From: Holotrichia oblita
Taxonomy: Eukaryota > Arthropoda > Insecta > Coleoptera > Scarabaeidae
Direction: 5' to 3'
NCBI GenBank assembly: GCA_023690525.1
Contig: CM043016.1
Span: 157,723,783-157,787,782, forward strand
Length of the DNA: 64,000 nucleotides
Notes under the pieces: model-generated
Seen by the model: the letters and a program-made list of their open reading frames with translations, nothing else
Databases searched by the model: none
What the model was told of the DNA's origin: nothing
Shown: in pieces, positions 18,775 to 28,346 of the stretch
How positions within the stretch are numbered: the first letter of the stretch is position 1
Layout of the letters: each line of letters opens with the position of its first letter
Made by a program: the position numbers and the translations under genes

Positions 18775-18857
18775 TAGATCGACTGCCACAGAGACCTCTG
18801 ACAGATCATGATATTAGGAAATTCACCAGAGATATACCCTATTTTCGAGGTGTCTTT

Positions 18858-19142
18858 ATGAGAGATACTTTACCTTCAAAACCACTCAAACGGGAGTGTG
18901 CAGTCGTTAATTTAGATTCAGTTCAAAATAGCGGTACTCATTGGGTTGCGTATTGCAAAGAAGGAAATGTAGTACACTATTTTGATTCCTTTGGTAATTT
19001 GAAACCTCCGTTGGAATTGGTAGATTATTTCAATAATTGTGAGATATTGTACAATCACACCAACCATCAAAGGTATAAGGAATTTATTTGTGGCCATTTA
19101 TGCTTGAGATTTTTAGTAAACTATAAATGGAACATCTCCTAA
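18858..19142 (+). CDS. Adenovirus-type cysteine protease (adenain-like), right arm copy
   Basis: Second copy of the protease at 12991-13275, with the same His28, Asp43 and Cys78 and three conservative or neutral substitutions outside the triad. The frame is open upstream from 18735, again without ATG and with family-like residues (PLTDHDIRKF). Here the upstream overlap is with the PLA2 tail fragment, so any start supplied by an intact PLA2 gene is unavailable to this copy. That makes it a useful comparison for how the protease is expressed. Confidence 0.85.
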   Translation: MRDTLPSKPLKRECAVVNLDSVQNSGTHWVAYCKEGNVVHYFDSFGNLKPPLELVDYFNNCEILYNHTNHQRYKEFICGHLCLRFLVNYKWNIS

Positions 19143-19157
19143 GCTTAATTAGCAGTC

Positions 19158-19853
19158 ATGTCAAATACATTTACGTTAACAGGTCGCAGCAGCGTAATCT
19201 CTGTAGACTATCACCCTCCAATTGAACTAGATCCTAGATATGAGTATGCTTTAGGATTAATAGGTTTTCATACCTATCACACTATTGCGAACATTGTTGA
19301 CGGTGCGAATAAATTCTATTATAATAACGATAAAGTTATTGTAATACCCGTTGGTGCATATGAGATATCGGACATTGAAAAATATTTAAAAAATGCATTA
19401 CCCAACGCCAAATTATCTTTACAACCTAACAATCAAACTTCAAAATGTGAGATGGAGAGTTCCTTAGAAATTGATTTTAGAAAGAAAGATTCCATTGGGA
19501 GCATGCTAGGCTTTAGCGAAAAAGTATTAGAAGCCAATAAGAAACATGAGTCGAATTTACCCGTAAACATTATAAAAGTTGCTATGATCAGAGTGAGCTG
19601 CAGTATAACGACGGGTGCCTACTACAACGCACATCTATCGCATACGATATTTGAATTTTCACCTCAGGTAGATCCAGGTTATGCAATAAATATCGATCCT
19701 CCACACGCCATTTACTTACCTGTATCATCCACGCGAATTGATAATATAACTCTAACCTTGATAGATCAGGACGGTGAACCCGTAGATTTTAGAGGAGAGC
19801 AAATTATTATTAGATTGGAATTGAAAAAATATTATAATGGGGTTGGCATTTAA
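19158..19853 (+). CDS. Minor capsid/penton candidate (right arm copy)
   Basis: Near-identical duplicate of 12280-12975: 231 residues, with Leu to Ile near residue 104 and Asp to Asn near residue 132 relative to the left copy. It starts 15 bases after the protease stop and overlaps the 64-codon gene. Both copies are intact, so neither has decayed since duplication. Confidence 0.6.
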   Translation: MSNTFTLTGRSSVISVDYHPPIELDPRYEYALGLIGFHTYHTIANIVDGANKFYYNNDKVIVIPVGAYEISDIEKYLKNALPNAKLSLQPNNQTSKCEMESSLEIDFRKKDSIGSMLGFSEKVLEANKKHESNLPVNIIKVAMIRVSCSITTGAYYNAHLSHTIFEFSPQVDPGYAINIDPPHAIYLPVSSTRIDNITLTLIDQDGEPVDFRGEQIIIRLELKKYYNGVGI

Positions 19854-20031
19854 TCAGAGATATAAAACCAGCTGCGCTATCATTAGCAATACTAGTCATA
19901 CTCGTGACGCTAATCAATTAACATTGGTCAATAAAAGCTTTCTTCAATCTCTTGGACTGAAAGTAATAAACGATGGAAAAGTTAGATATATTACAAAGTC
20001 TAAATTTCGAAGAAGCAATAACCAGGCATGA
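19837..20031 (+). CDS. Small 64-codon overlapping gene (right arm copy)
   Basis: Identical in protein to 12102-12296. It overlaps the end of the minor capsid gene and the start of the major capsid gene. The conserved-looking part is LTLVNKSFLQSLGLKV. Its last about 19 codons overlap the capsid frame and may not matter. Confidence 0.5.
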   Translation: MGLAFNQRYKTSCAIISNTSHTRDANQLTLVNKSFLQSLGLKVINDGKVRYITKSKFRRSNNQA

Positions 20032-21181
20032 ATATCACACTTATTATCCCGCAACAAATAGTTTCAATTTAAACGATGAAGTGCGATTTAGTATCCGACA
20101 TCAAGACATTTATACTCTACCTAGCGAAAGCTATATACATTTGGAAGGAACATTTATTGAGGATGCCGAAGGAACAGGTGACTGTAGTTTAACGAATAAT
20201 GCCTATGCATTCCTGTTTGAACAAATTCGATATGAAATTAATGGAGTTGAAATCGATCGTTGCAACAAGCCTGGGATTACAACAACAATAAAATCATTGG
20301 CTTCTTATAATGATGGTGAAAGTAAAATGTTACAAATGGCTGGATGGAATCCATTTCAAGATACACAGCCTACATTATCTAATACTAAGTTCAACGCATG
20401 TATTCCAATGAAGTTTCTAATGGGTTTTTTCGAAGATTATAATCGTATTCTAATTAACGTTAGTCAAGAATTAATACTTGTCAGGAGCAGAACGAATGCG
20501 AATTGTTATAAGAATAGTGAGGCGGCAGGCACGAAAAAGGCGTCGATTGAAGTTACTAAAATCGAATGGCATGTTCCACATGTAAGCGTTAATGATGAAA
20601 TCCGCTTCAAGCTGTTGGACGTTGTTCAAAACAGCAAAACAATATCAATTCCGTTCCGTAAATGGGATTTGTATGAGCTACCATCCTTACGTGCTACAAC
20701 AACAGACATATGGCCGATAAAATCAAGTAATAACCTGGAAAAGCCCCGCTATGTTCTTGTTGCGTTTCAAAAGGGTAAAAAAGATAACTATAAAGCGGAT
20801 GCTTCCATGTTCGACCACTGTAGCATTACAAATATGAAATTATACCTGAATTCGGAAAATTATCCATACAGTGATATGAATATAGATATGTCGGAAAAAC
20901 GTTATGCTAGAGCATACCGAATGTATACATCTTTCAAACCAAGTTATTACGGGAAACCTAGCGAACCTTTGATGAGTTACTCAAAATTTAACAAATGTTC
21001 AGTCTTTATAATTGATTGTTCAGCACAAAATGAGGCCGCAAAGTCCAGTACTGTAGATATAAAACTGGAAATGATGTCCAAGGTGGCTTTTAGTGCGGAC
21101 ACAGTGGCATACTGTCTCATTTTACATGATTGTGTGTTTGAGTACGAACCTATCCAGGGTACTGTCAAGAAAATAATTTAA
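19973..21181 (+). CDS. Major capsid protein candidate, double jelly-roll-like (right arm copy)
   Basis: Duplicate of 10952-12160 with one Ile/Val difference near residue 194. 402 residues, intact. The ATG at 19973 lies inside the 64-codon frame, and the stop is followed after two bases by the ATG of the VDxQGF gene at 21184. If both arms are transcribed, capsid protein dosage would double relative to the core genes. Confidence 0.72.
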   Translation: MEKLDILQSLNFEEAITRHEYHTYYPATNSFNLNDEVRFSIRHQDIYTLPSESYIHLEGTFIEDAEGTGDCSLTNNAYAFLFEQIRYEINGVEIDRCNKPGITTTIKSLASYNDGESKMLQMAGWNPFQDTQPTLSNTKFNACIPMKFLMGFFEDYNRILINVSQELILVRSRTNANCYKNSEAAGTKKASIEVTKIEWHVPHVSVNDEIRFKLLDVVQNSKTISIPFRKWDLYELPSLRATTTDIWPIKSSNNLEKPRYVLVAFQKGKKDNYKADASMFDHCSITNMKLYLNSENYPYSDMNIDMSEKRYARAYRMYTSFKPSYYGKPSEPLMSYSKFNKCSVFIIDCSAQNEAAKSSTVDIKLEMMSKVAFSADTVAYCLILHDCVFEYEPIQGTVKKII

Positions 21182-21183
21182 AC

Positions 21184-21609
21184 ATGAATGTTTCATTCAC
21201 GAATACTCCAACAATACACATGTGGTCAGATGAGGAAGATAGACATTCCGAATGGATGTTTTACGCTGCTGATCGAATAAAGTTCCAGCGTCGTATAAGA
21301 AACTGCGCAAAAATATTGGAACCAGTTCTCTCCGAAACACATCGTCAAAAAGTGTATAGGAAACATTTCGAGTCGTTTATTGTCGTAGACATACAAGGTT
21401 TTGTTAATCGAGACTTTATACCTAAAGAGATGACTATATCAGATGGGAAACGTTCAATACACCTTTTGTTTAAACCAGCAACACCTTTCCATCGGTTAGA
21501 ACGACAACAGAAAAAGGAAATACGATGGTTGGAGAGGAATTATTTGAATATTAATTATAGTGACGGATATGTAGACTTAAACAATATTGTAGGTACATAT
21601 CTTAACTGA
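21184..21609 (+). CDS. Polinton 141-residue protein, VDxQGF family (right arm copy)
   Basis: Protein identical to the left copy at 10524-10949, including the stop after TYLN that cuts it off from its apparent C-terminal part. It is the last gene of the rightward capsid run and converges on the outer 157/158-residue gene. Confidence 0.65.
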   Translation: MNVSFTNTPTIHMWSDEEDRHSEWMFYAADRIKFQRRIRNCAKILEPVLSETHRQKVYRKHFESFIVVDIQGFVNRDFIPKEMTISDGKRSIHLLFKPATPFHRLERQQKKEIRWLERNYLNINYSDGYVDLNNIVGTYLN

Positions 21610-21797
21610 TATTTGTAAATTATTTAAGTAAATATGTAGATTTAGATATTATTAATTTAGAATATCTACAAAATGTACCAAATTTAAACAAAACTAACTC
21701 TGCTTGCTTTTTTCATAATAATAAAAATAAATTAAGTATGTGTACACAGCATAATGTTCAAGTTCTATTAGATTATTTAATAGGTGATAACTTGTAA
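21606..21797 (+). pseudogene. Out-of-frame C-terminal part of the 141-residue protein (right arm)
   Basis: Mirror of 10336-10527. The -1 frame relative to the upstream gene stays open for 63 codons, with a Cys/His-containing tail (CFFH, CTQHN) like that of relatives. The shift is at the same base as in the left arm. Confidence 0.5.
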
Positions 21798-21964
21798 TCA
21801 ACTTGTATCAGTAATAAAAAATAAATACAGCAATTATGAACGTTTTTTATTTTTATATTAATGTGTTAGATTTTTTACTGGATGCTAAGTTGTGATTTTA
21901 TGTTAGTAATAAACATAATACAGTATTCAAATTATTTATTGAACGTACAATCAATACATATAAT

Positions 21965-22441
21965 TTACTGCAAATTATCCATAATATATAAACACCTCTC
22001 TTGGCCGAAATATACGTAACCTCTGTCACATTCCATACAATTACACACCTCTTCGTTGCTAAGTATTGGGTTTTCATGTGGTGGTTCCCAAACTATATTG
22101 CCGTTTTGTTTCGGAATATTACCATCTAACGATAAAACGCTTCTAGTGGCGATGTTATACATGTACGTCATTGCTGGGACGTCGCTGCATGGTTCACGCA
22201 GCCAGTCAAACTCATTGCGAATTACATGACGCGTTTCTTCATTAAAATAGGGATTACACTCCTCCAGTACTTCAATTAAATCTTCGAACGTAAAATATTT
22301 CTCGTTCTGGCACGCAAAGGCGGCCAGAAATTCCAAATCTCTTCTGTGTAACTTCGATGAATATATTTTTTGTGTTATGTACTCGGGAATATTTAGGTGA
22401 CCAAATACAAAGTCATATACACCATATAGTTCGGACACCAT
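21965..22441 (-). CDS. Polinton 158-residue protein of unknown function (right arm copy)
   Basis: Counterpart of 9695-10168. The first residues differ (MVSELYGVYDFVFGHL against MAQVYDVYDVVFGHL) while the rest is the same apart from one Asp/Asn in the Cys cluster. The ATG at 22441 follows a putative 3' splice site by six bases, as on the left. The changed N-terminus together with the changed leader suggests that this end came from a slightly different element or diverged under selection. Confidence 0.7.
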   Translation of the reverse strand: MVSELYGVYDFVFGHLNIPEYITQKIYSSKLHRRDLEFLAAFACQNEKYFTFEDLIEVLEECNPYFNEETRHVIRNEFDWLREPCSDVPAMTYMYNIATRSVLSLDGNIPKQNGNIVWEPPHENPILSNEEVCNCMECDRGYVYFGQERCLYIMDNLQ

Positions 22442-22447
22442 TTTCAA

Positions 22448-22641
22448 CTAAAACACGCATATATTAAACAAGATATTAAACATATTAAATAATAAAACAT
22501 ATAGCACTAAATAAAAATACTCACCAAAATATAACAATGAAGTGGAAAAGATTTATATGTCGGAAAGAATTGGCGAATGCTAAAATAAGACACATCAAAT
22601 ATTAAAATATAATAAATATTAAGCAAAATACGAATGCTTAC
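22448..22641 (-). other. Two putative 5'-UTR introns, right arm
   Basis: Donor GTAAGC at 22641 with acceptor TTATTTTAG ending at 22580 (62 nt), then donor GTGAGT at 22524 with acceptor GTTTTAG ending at 22448 (77 nt). Exon 2 (22579-22525, 55 nt) differs from its left counterpart in sequence and length. Splice sites are in matching places in both arms. Confidence 0.6.
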
Positions 22642-23035
22642 CTAAGTGCAGGAGAGACTAATATCGAACATTATTTTACATTTGCTTATATGCGATTTTT
22701 CATTGCTAAAGCTGTGACGTAAAAATTTCCAGACATTAGATCACATTCTATTAGCATGTATGTGAGTGCCAAAAATTCCGAATATTTGCTTTAAAGTCAC
22801 GCCTAATCAGCATTCTTTAAGAACATTAATTACTTAGAGTAAAATATTATGTAAAATTTCCCAAAATTTTTAAAATAATTACCTACATAATGCGAGTGAA
22901 ACCATTTCAGGGCCAAAATATCAACATTCCTAGCGGAATTCCGTCAATTACAAAGCCTAATTAGAAAATGAAAGTAATTAGCGGTGCATGCCCCGCGGGC
23001 TTAAAGTGGCGCAGAACACAGGTAGTTTTCCTACT

Positions 23036-23041
23036 TTCGTA
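23036..23041. repeat. Polinton target-site duplication, right copy
   Basis: TTCGTA immediately after the terminus CCTACT, identical to 9102-9107. Confidence 0.93.
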
Positions 23042-23409
23042 AAACTCACAATTTTACTGAGAATTTCCCTATCAAAAAAGCATTCCCAAATTTCAGTAAA
23101 AGCTTTTCCTTTGACGTAGTCTTTAGCTCCAGGCAAATGAATAGTTAAATTTTCTTTTCTTGTCCTGACATTTTTGGGTGGACAGTGTTTACTCCATTTC
23201 GTTCTCTTATCTCGTCCTACAAAATATGGTCCTGTTACATCAATTTCCTTAGCTTCGTCGTCATTAAACTCTTGTTCTGTATCGATATCGTCAGGTCTTT
23301 CTTCGATATTGTCCTCTTCTCCTGTTTCTTCTTCGTCATCGTATTCTTCTCCACTGTTCACCTCTTCAAATAGTCTCAATAACCTTGCTTGTTCTTTCTC
23401 ATAGTCCAT
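23036..23409 (-). pseudogene. piggyBac transposase, N-terminal part
   Basis: ATG at 23409 starts a strongly acidic N-terminus (MDYEKEQARLLRLFEEV, then Asp/Glu-rich to about residue 75), usual for piggyBac transposases. It continues with VRTRKENLTIHLPGAKDYV and WECFFDREILSKIVSF, after which the Polinton terminus interrupts. Reading on into the Polinton, the frame ends at a TAA after about 20 foreign codons. The rest of the gene continues in frame at 9107. Confidence 0.9.
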
Positions 23410-23529
23410 GTCTATATATAAATTAATTAAAGCAATGATACAGTAACAATAGATACACACTTACCTACCCGAAAATACAATTTTCACACTAAGCAACTTA
23501 AAACAACTGCCTTACAGATTTTATTACAT

Positions 23530-23557
23530 CAGTAGTCGCACCCGGTCTGACACACCG
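23530..23557. repeat. Internal copy of the piggyBac subterminal repeat
   Basis: CAGTAGTCGCACCCGGTCTG and the following bases resemble the subterminal repeats at 7450-7485 and, inverted, at 26105-26140. It lies upstream of the transposase start. Confidence 0.55.
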
Positions 23558-23587
23558 TTTTGACGGTTATAACAGTTGTTTTCACAC

Positions 23588-26092
23588 TGCGCATAATAAA
23601 AGCTGTTACAACCTATAAATTTAAATCTCTGGAGAAGGTACACAAACGGAAATTGACGAGATTATCCGATCATTTGAAATATCTGTAAAGAATTGAAATA
23701 TTTACCGCTGAACTCTTGGAAATCTCTGCAATATAGCAAAGCTGATTATTCAATCATAAACAATGAGATTTCTGATATTGCTTGGTCGGACATATTTAAA
23801 GATCAATCCGTGGATGATGCTGTTGATATTTTTTACTCTCATTTGTTTAAAGTAATTAAAAAAAATGTTTCCGAAAAGATTGTGGGGAGGTCTCCTTTTC
23901 CTGTATGGTATCGACGGTCTACCATTAAAATTTATAAAGAAAAGCGTAAGATGCACTCGAAATGGAAGAGATACTTAAGATTAAGAGATTACGAGTCCTT
24001 TACCATCCTTAGACGTCGACTCAAGTATGCCATAAATGTTGATTATCGAAATTGGATAAATTCTGTGCAGTCAAATATCAAATCGGACGCTAATAACTTT
24101 TGGAGTTATGTTAAGTCGAAGCGTGCGTCGTCCTTACTCCCGACGTGCATGCACCATATGAATGAAACGGCGACCTCTACACTGGGTATTTGTAAGTTAT
24201 TTAATAGCTACTTTAAGTCTGTTTTTGAACAGGATGACTGTCTGCTGGACTCTTGTCTTTCGGTTGCTAACAATGCACCTTTTTCGGCTTTCAATGTATC
24301 TCTGATTGACCAAAGTTCCGTACTGCAGATGTTAAGATCTTTGGACGTAAGAAAGGGTAGTGGTCCAGATCATATTCCCCCTTTATTTATTAAATCTTGT
24401 GCTGAATCTCTTGCATATCCCCTATCTGTAATATTTAACTTATCTCTCACGCAGGGAACTTTTCTTCAAGTTTAGAAAAATGCGTTGATTACTCCAATTC
24501 ACAAGGGAGGTAGCGCAGATGAGATCTCAAACTATAGGCCGATCTCGAAACTTAGCATTTTTGCAAAACTTTTCGAAAAAATCGTTACTGTCGAGTTATA
24601 TCACTCCGTAAAGCACATTATCCTGCCACAGCAACATGGTTTTTGTAAGGGTAGATCTACTATTACAAATCTACTTACTTATACCGATTATTTGTCATCT
24701 GTCTTGGATCAAGGTGGCCAGGTTGATGTTATCTTGACAGACTTTAAAAAAGCTTTCGATAAAGTCAACCACACTTTATTGATTTCTAAATTAGTTCAAA
24801 TAGGTTGCCATGGAAACCTTCTCCGGTGGATTACTTTTATATTAGAAATAGGTCACAGGCTGTTGCTATTAATGGACTTAGATCTGACTATATAAACGTG
24901 ACCTCCGGTGTGCCCCAGGGTTCCCATCTCGGTCCGCTCCTTTTTAATTTATACATAAATGACATTGGTGGGGTCTTCAGCTCTTGCAGGTTTTTGTTGT
25001 ATGCTGATGATTTAAAAATTTTTAATAGTATTGGTAGTACTAATGACAATTTACAGTTACAATTTGAATTGAATAAATTTGAAATTTATTGTAATTCCAA
25101 TAGATTACACTTAAATATTAACAAGTGTAAATTTATTAGATTCACTAGGAAGCGTTTACCAGTTGAATTCAATTATACTCTCAGAAATAAAGCTCTGGAG
25201 AAGGTTTCCATGGTCAAAGACCTCGGCATAATTTTTGATTCGAAACTTCCATTTCAATACCACCTGGATTTCATTACTCGCCGTGCTTTTAGAACTTTTG
25301 GATTTATTTGTAGAATCACTAAGCCTTTTAATGATCATAAATGTCTTATTACCCTTTTCAACACGCTTGTGGTTAATAATCTGCTCTATGGCTCTGTGAT
25401 TTGGAACCCCATGTATAATGTTTACATTGATAGAGTTGAATCGGTACAAAAAAATGTTTTAAAATTTTTGACATACAAATTTGGCAACAATTTTCAGAGT
25501 TATCATGAACGTCTGGTTGCTTATAGTTTATTATCATTAAAACATAGAAGGGTAATTGCAGATCTATTGATAATATATAAACTTGTTCATAATCATTTTG
25601 ACTGTGACTTGCTCTCCAAAATGAGTTTTAGTGTCCCGAGACTGGAGGCTAGATCCTCCGCGACATTCCAACTAATAACTCAAAGAACCAACATGGGTAT
25701 AAACTCACCGTTTTATCGAATGTGTAGTAACTACAATAGTTTCGCGAGTAGTTTAGATATTTTTAACTTGTCGCTGTCTGCATTCAGGAGTTCAGTGATC
25801 GGTCTTTTTCATGGATAGACTTTTCTGTTTTGTTTTTTTCTTTTTTTTCTAGTTTTAGGTACTTATACTGTTAATCCTACCACACTTTTATTTTACTTAC
25901 TGCTATCGCTTTTGTTAGTAATATAATTTTTTTTTTACTTTTACTGTTTCTTAAGTTAGTTCGGCTTTTTGCTGATGTTTTGTCTTTTTTGTATTGTATT
26001 TATTCATGTATTACGTGGAAATTTTTTTTGGGGCTACAACCCTGTCAATTTCCCGAATATTAAATAAAATAAAAATAAAAAAATAAATAAAA
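23588..26092 (+). mobile_element. 5'-truncated jockey-like LINE inside the piggyBac element
   Basis: The element contains a reverse transcriptase without the upstream endonuclease, a 3' untranslated region from 25819, and an A-rich tail made of AAATA-type units (about 26058-26092). A short TCACAC on both sides (23582-23587 and 26093-26098) may be its target duplication, though it is weak. The 5' limit is therefore approximate. It points rightward, opposite to the piggyBac gene. Confidence 0.8.
23693..25818 (+). pseudogene. LINE reverse transcriptase (stop and frameshift)
   Basis: Reading frames at 23693-24475, 24485-24895 and 24830-25818 form one broken reverse transcriptase. Motifs in order: ISNYRPISKL, QHGFCKGRST, ILTDFKKAFDKVNH (first catalytic Asp), SGVPQGSHLGPLLFNLYIND, and LLYADD (25000-25011, catalytic Asp pair). 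The thumb and C-terminal part follow, with NLLYGSVIWNP. An in-frame TAG at 24473-24475, where relatives have Trp, and a frameshift near 24830 inactivate it. The endonuclease and any ORF1 are absent. The style is jockey/CR1 superclade. Confidence 0.88.
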
Positions 26093-26149
26093 TCACACAG
26101 AAAGTATTGCACCGGTCTCCTACACCGTGCGCCACCACTGAAAGGTTAA
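26093..26149. repeat. piggyBac right terminus and TTAA
   Basis: GCACCGGTCTCC...CCACCACTGAAAGG, then TTAA at 26146-26149. It is the reverse complement of the left terminus in its last 11 bases and shares the subterminal GGTCTC motif. Confidence 0.85.
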
Positions 26150-26377
26150 TTCTAGTATATTTTACTATGTTCAGTATCGGCTATTGAAGGTAGTACAACT
26201 ATTAGAATTTATAGAAATTGTGTGTTTTGACTATTTGGTACCCCTAACACTTTAAAAACTTGTAATAATGGGATAATAAGAGAGTAATTTAGAAGAAAAT
26301 TCTCAATCGAATAAAAGCACTAGAAAAAATTTCAATTTATTCTAATAGCAAGTCAATATTATTAGAAATAATAATTA

Positions 26378-27145
26378 ATGGATGGCCAATAAGCAGATTT
26401 TTAATAAAGGACACGGGTCTATGCGGTTGAAACATTTTATCTGCGTGTGTTCGATCGTAGTAGAGAGTGTTCTTATTATACTTGACGTGAATCAATCCGC
26501 TAGTAAACTAGTTTCAATACAGTTTTAATGTGTCTTTGTATGGCTGAGAAAATAATATTTAATAGGTGATCGATAAACAGTTTTATAATAGAAGAAATAG
26601 GCGTGTGAGGTTCAAATATTTTATTTGCATATTTGCGAACATAATAGGTACAGAGTAATTTTCATTATACTTGTGATCTTATTTTTTTCTGTGGTAGGTG
26701 CTAGTTGCTTGGTTTTTTAAACTATATTACTTGTCCGACTACCGTTATAACTCTTGCTGACTAAATTGTGTATGTTGAATGTATTTAATGGCCTTCTTAT
26801 AACACTACTTTGCCGTGTATAATGCTGCGGTGTTAATTACTTGGTTCATAATAGTAAATCGATCAGGATACCATTCTTCAAGAAAATGTTAGCGTTACCT
26901 CGAAGAATTGAATCTTGGCTTCCAGCCTTCTGTTACAACACTGCAGTCTGCTAGTAAACCAGTCTTAATACAATTAAATACAGTTTCAATGTTTGGTTGC
27001 AGTGTTTGTGGAAATAATACTTAAAAAATGTCGAAAGGAAAGTCGAAAACCGTAGAAAAGCGATCATCTATTCTCGCATTACATGATCAAAGATATTTCA
27101 TCTGTGTGTTTACGAACTGTGCATGATACTATTCATCTATACCGA
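26378..27145. repeat. Three diverged copies of an old repeat
   Basis: Segments near 26378-26493, 26562-26672 and 27050-27145 share a pattern of the form AAxATTTxATCTGYGTGTTTxCGA followed by a Tyr-codon-rich TTATACTTG-like ending. CTAGTAAACTAGTTTCAATA near 26500 recurs as CTAGTAAACCAGTCTTAATA near 26950. Identity is low, so this is an old tandem or segmental duplication. No coding potential was seen. Confidence 0.4.
26690..26885. repeat. Diverged direct repeat, copy 1
   Basis: Related to 28347-28556. Shared landmarks are TAAATTGTGT, a CGGTGTTAATTAC-like segment, and AGTAAATCGATCAGGA at the end. Probably the remains of a dispersed element. Confidence 0.4.
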
Positions 27146-27621
27146 ATCAGTAGAACACTCTAAGATCGTAAGACCACCATACATGCCGCCAACAAAGCGG
27201 CACTTGAAAATTGACCATTACATAATTCTGTAATTATAGATTATAAACTTGAATATAATGATTTTAATATTTTCGGGTGTTAGAAGTAAATGAAGTTATA
27301 AATAGTAAAAGTGAAGTTTATGTGATAGAAACTGAAGACTTCATCGCTGGCAAAATCGAATAAGATTTAAATATGGAATCAGATGAAGAATAAGGAATTA
27401 AGGAAAACCTGTTTTGAAAAATTCGTGTTTTATTTGCACATAAACGCAAGAAGAAAAGCTACTAGAATTGCAACTCCTTTGAAATCAGCACTGATGTATG
27501 TACAATTGATTTGATTATTTCTAAAGCGATAGGTTTTAATTTCAATTTCAAAGCAATTATAAAAAGACATTTTTCCAGTTTCTATTTCTAATCTAATGCT
27601 AGCATTAAATTGTTAATATCA

Positions 27622-27810
27622 TTACAAACTTTTGGTTGAAAAATACTGTGACAATGTTTCTAGCGGTTTCGATACACAGAAATATGCATATTTATTTTTT
27701 AATATTTCTGCTTCAGTTTTTGATAACTTGAGGTGGCGAATTAGATCGTCTAATAGATTTAATGAATGTGATGTGGCCTCTAGAGATGGTAAATAGTTTT
27801 CATCGCTGTA
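27622..27810 (-). pseudogene. N-terminal relic of the hypothetical-protein family seen at 1-1025
   Basis: Read leftward from 27810, a frame encodes YSDENYLPSLEA, then LNLLDDLIRHLKLSKTEAEI and a TAA at 27622-27624. This matches the N-terminal region (LNDLIRDLNLSK-type) of the same insect family whose middle and end are at the window start. It is a fragment with no upstream start. Confidence 0.5.
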
Positions 27811-28346
27811 AGAAAAATTTGTTGAAAAAACAACTCTGTCTTTGCATCAACATATTTGATATTGGTTCAGGTAAAGTTTCCAAGTAAGGAACGGCAGTAG
27901 AAGGAGTCAGTTGAATGGTCTTAAAAATTACATTATGAAATTGTACGCTTTTCTCTTAAAGTGGTAATGTTTGACTTATGCCATAGAAGAGAGATGAACT
28001 GTTTACATACATGACAAAAATTGTTCGGGAGATTAACAGATACATACACATGGTGCATATGTACGGATGCAAATGTGTTAGCTAGCACTACTATCATAAA
28101 TTGACTATACTTTTTTGATTTCATTTGTTGTGGAGTCGGTTAAGGAGAGTTAGCATGAGAATCTCTTAATATTTTTTTTATTGATAAACGACAATATTTT
28201 AAATACAACGTAATGGCCAATCTTTGAAAATATTTTCAGCATTACAATAAAAATATATATAAGGTATCCCTACTAGAGTGTAATCAAAAACAACCGTGTT
28301 GAGTTGTGTCATCAGTGGGTTGTTGTTGTTTTGATATCTCTTTTTA
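27811..28346. other. Gene-poor stretch
   Basis: AT-rich with only short chance frames (for example 27933-28124, minus). Nothing recognised. Confidence 0.5.

Larger units (their letters stand above)
9108..23035. mobile_element. Polinton/Maverick element with 4.3-kb inverted arms, no DNA polymerase
   Basis: The element is 13,928 bp long, begins AGTAGGAAAACTACC, ends in its reverse complement and is flanked by TTCGTA duplications. It encodes integrase, packaging ATPase, protease, a double jelly-roll-like capsid candidate and a PLA2-domain protein, a set that defines Polintons. Canonical elements are 15-20 kb, have termini of a few hundred bases and carry a protein-primed family B DNA polymerase of about 1,000 residues or more. 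No frame here could encode one. Instead 9108-13433 and 18700-23035 are inverted copies of each other, so the capsid and protease genes occur twice. The piggyBac host element dates the insertion as later than that transposon. Confidence 0.93.
18700..23035. repeat. Polinton right inverted arm (likely the copied arm)
   Basis: Reverse complement of 9108-13433. The junction with the unique core is at 18699/18700, in TTTTTAAAAGG, and cuts genes on both sides. The match between the copies is near perfect through the protease and capsid genes (few amino-acid changes), but 22390-22645 and a few bases near 22893 differ clearly from the left arm. The outer end CCTACT is followed by the TTCGTA duplication. 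Confidence 0.93.
7420..26145 (-). mobile_element. piggyBac transposon, split by a Polinton and a LINE
   Basis: Matching inverted termini CCTTTCAGTGG lie at 7422 (reading right) and at about 26145 (reading left). The right end abuts TTAA (26146-26149), the target that piggyBac elements duplicate. On the left, TTAA lies at 7416-7419 with two extra A before the terminus, so that flank has mutated slightly. The transposase is on the minus strand. Its first about 125 codons are at 23409-23036 and the remainder at 9107-7778, with the Polinton between them. A LINE sits in the 5' non-coding part. Without the insertions the element would be about 2.3 kb, a normal size for the family. The transposase has several frameshifts, so the element is dead. 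Confidence 0.88.

Noticed and set aside
9108..23035. Search for a protein-primed DNA polymerase gene
   Set aside because: No frame or chain of frames of adequate length exists outside the assigned genes, and no family B polymerase motif such as YxDTDS was seen in the translations.
9108..23035. Inverted arms as a pure assembly duplication
   Set aside because: The copies differ by substitutions and by a divergent patch with different intron length, both ends carry the same 6-bp duplication, and the inner junctions cut genes differently, so both arms appear real.
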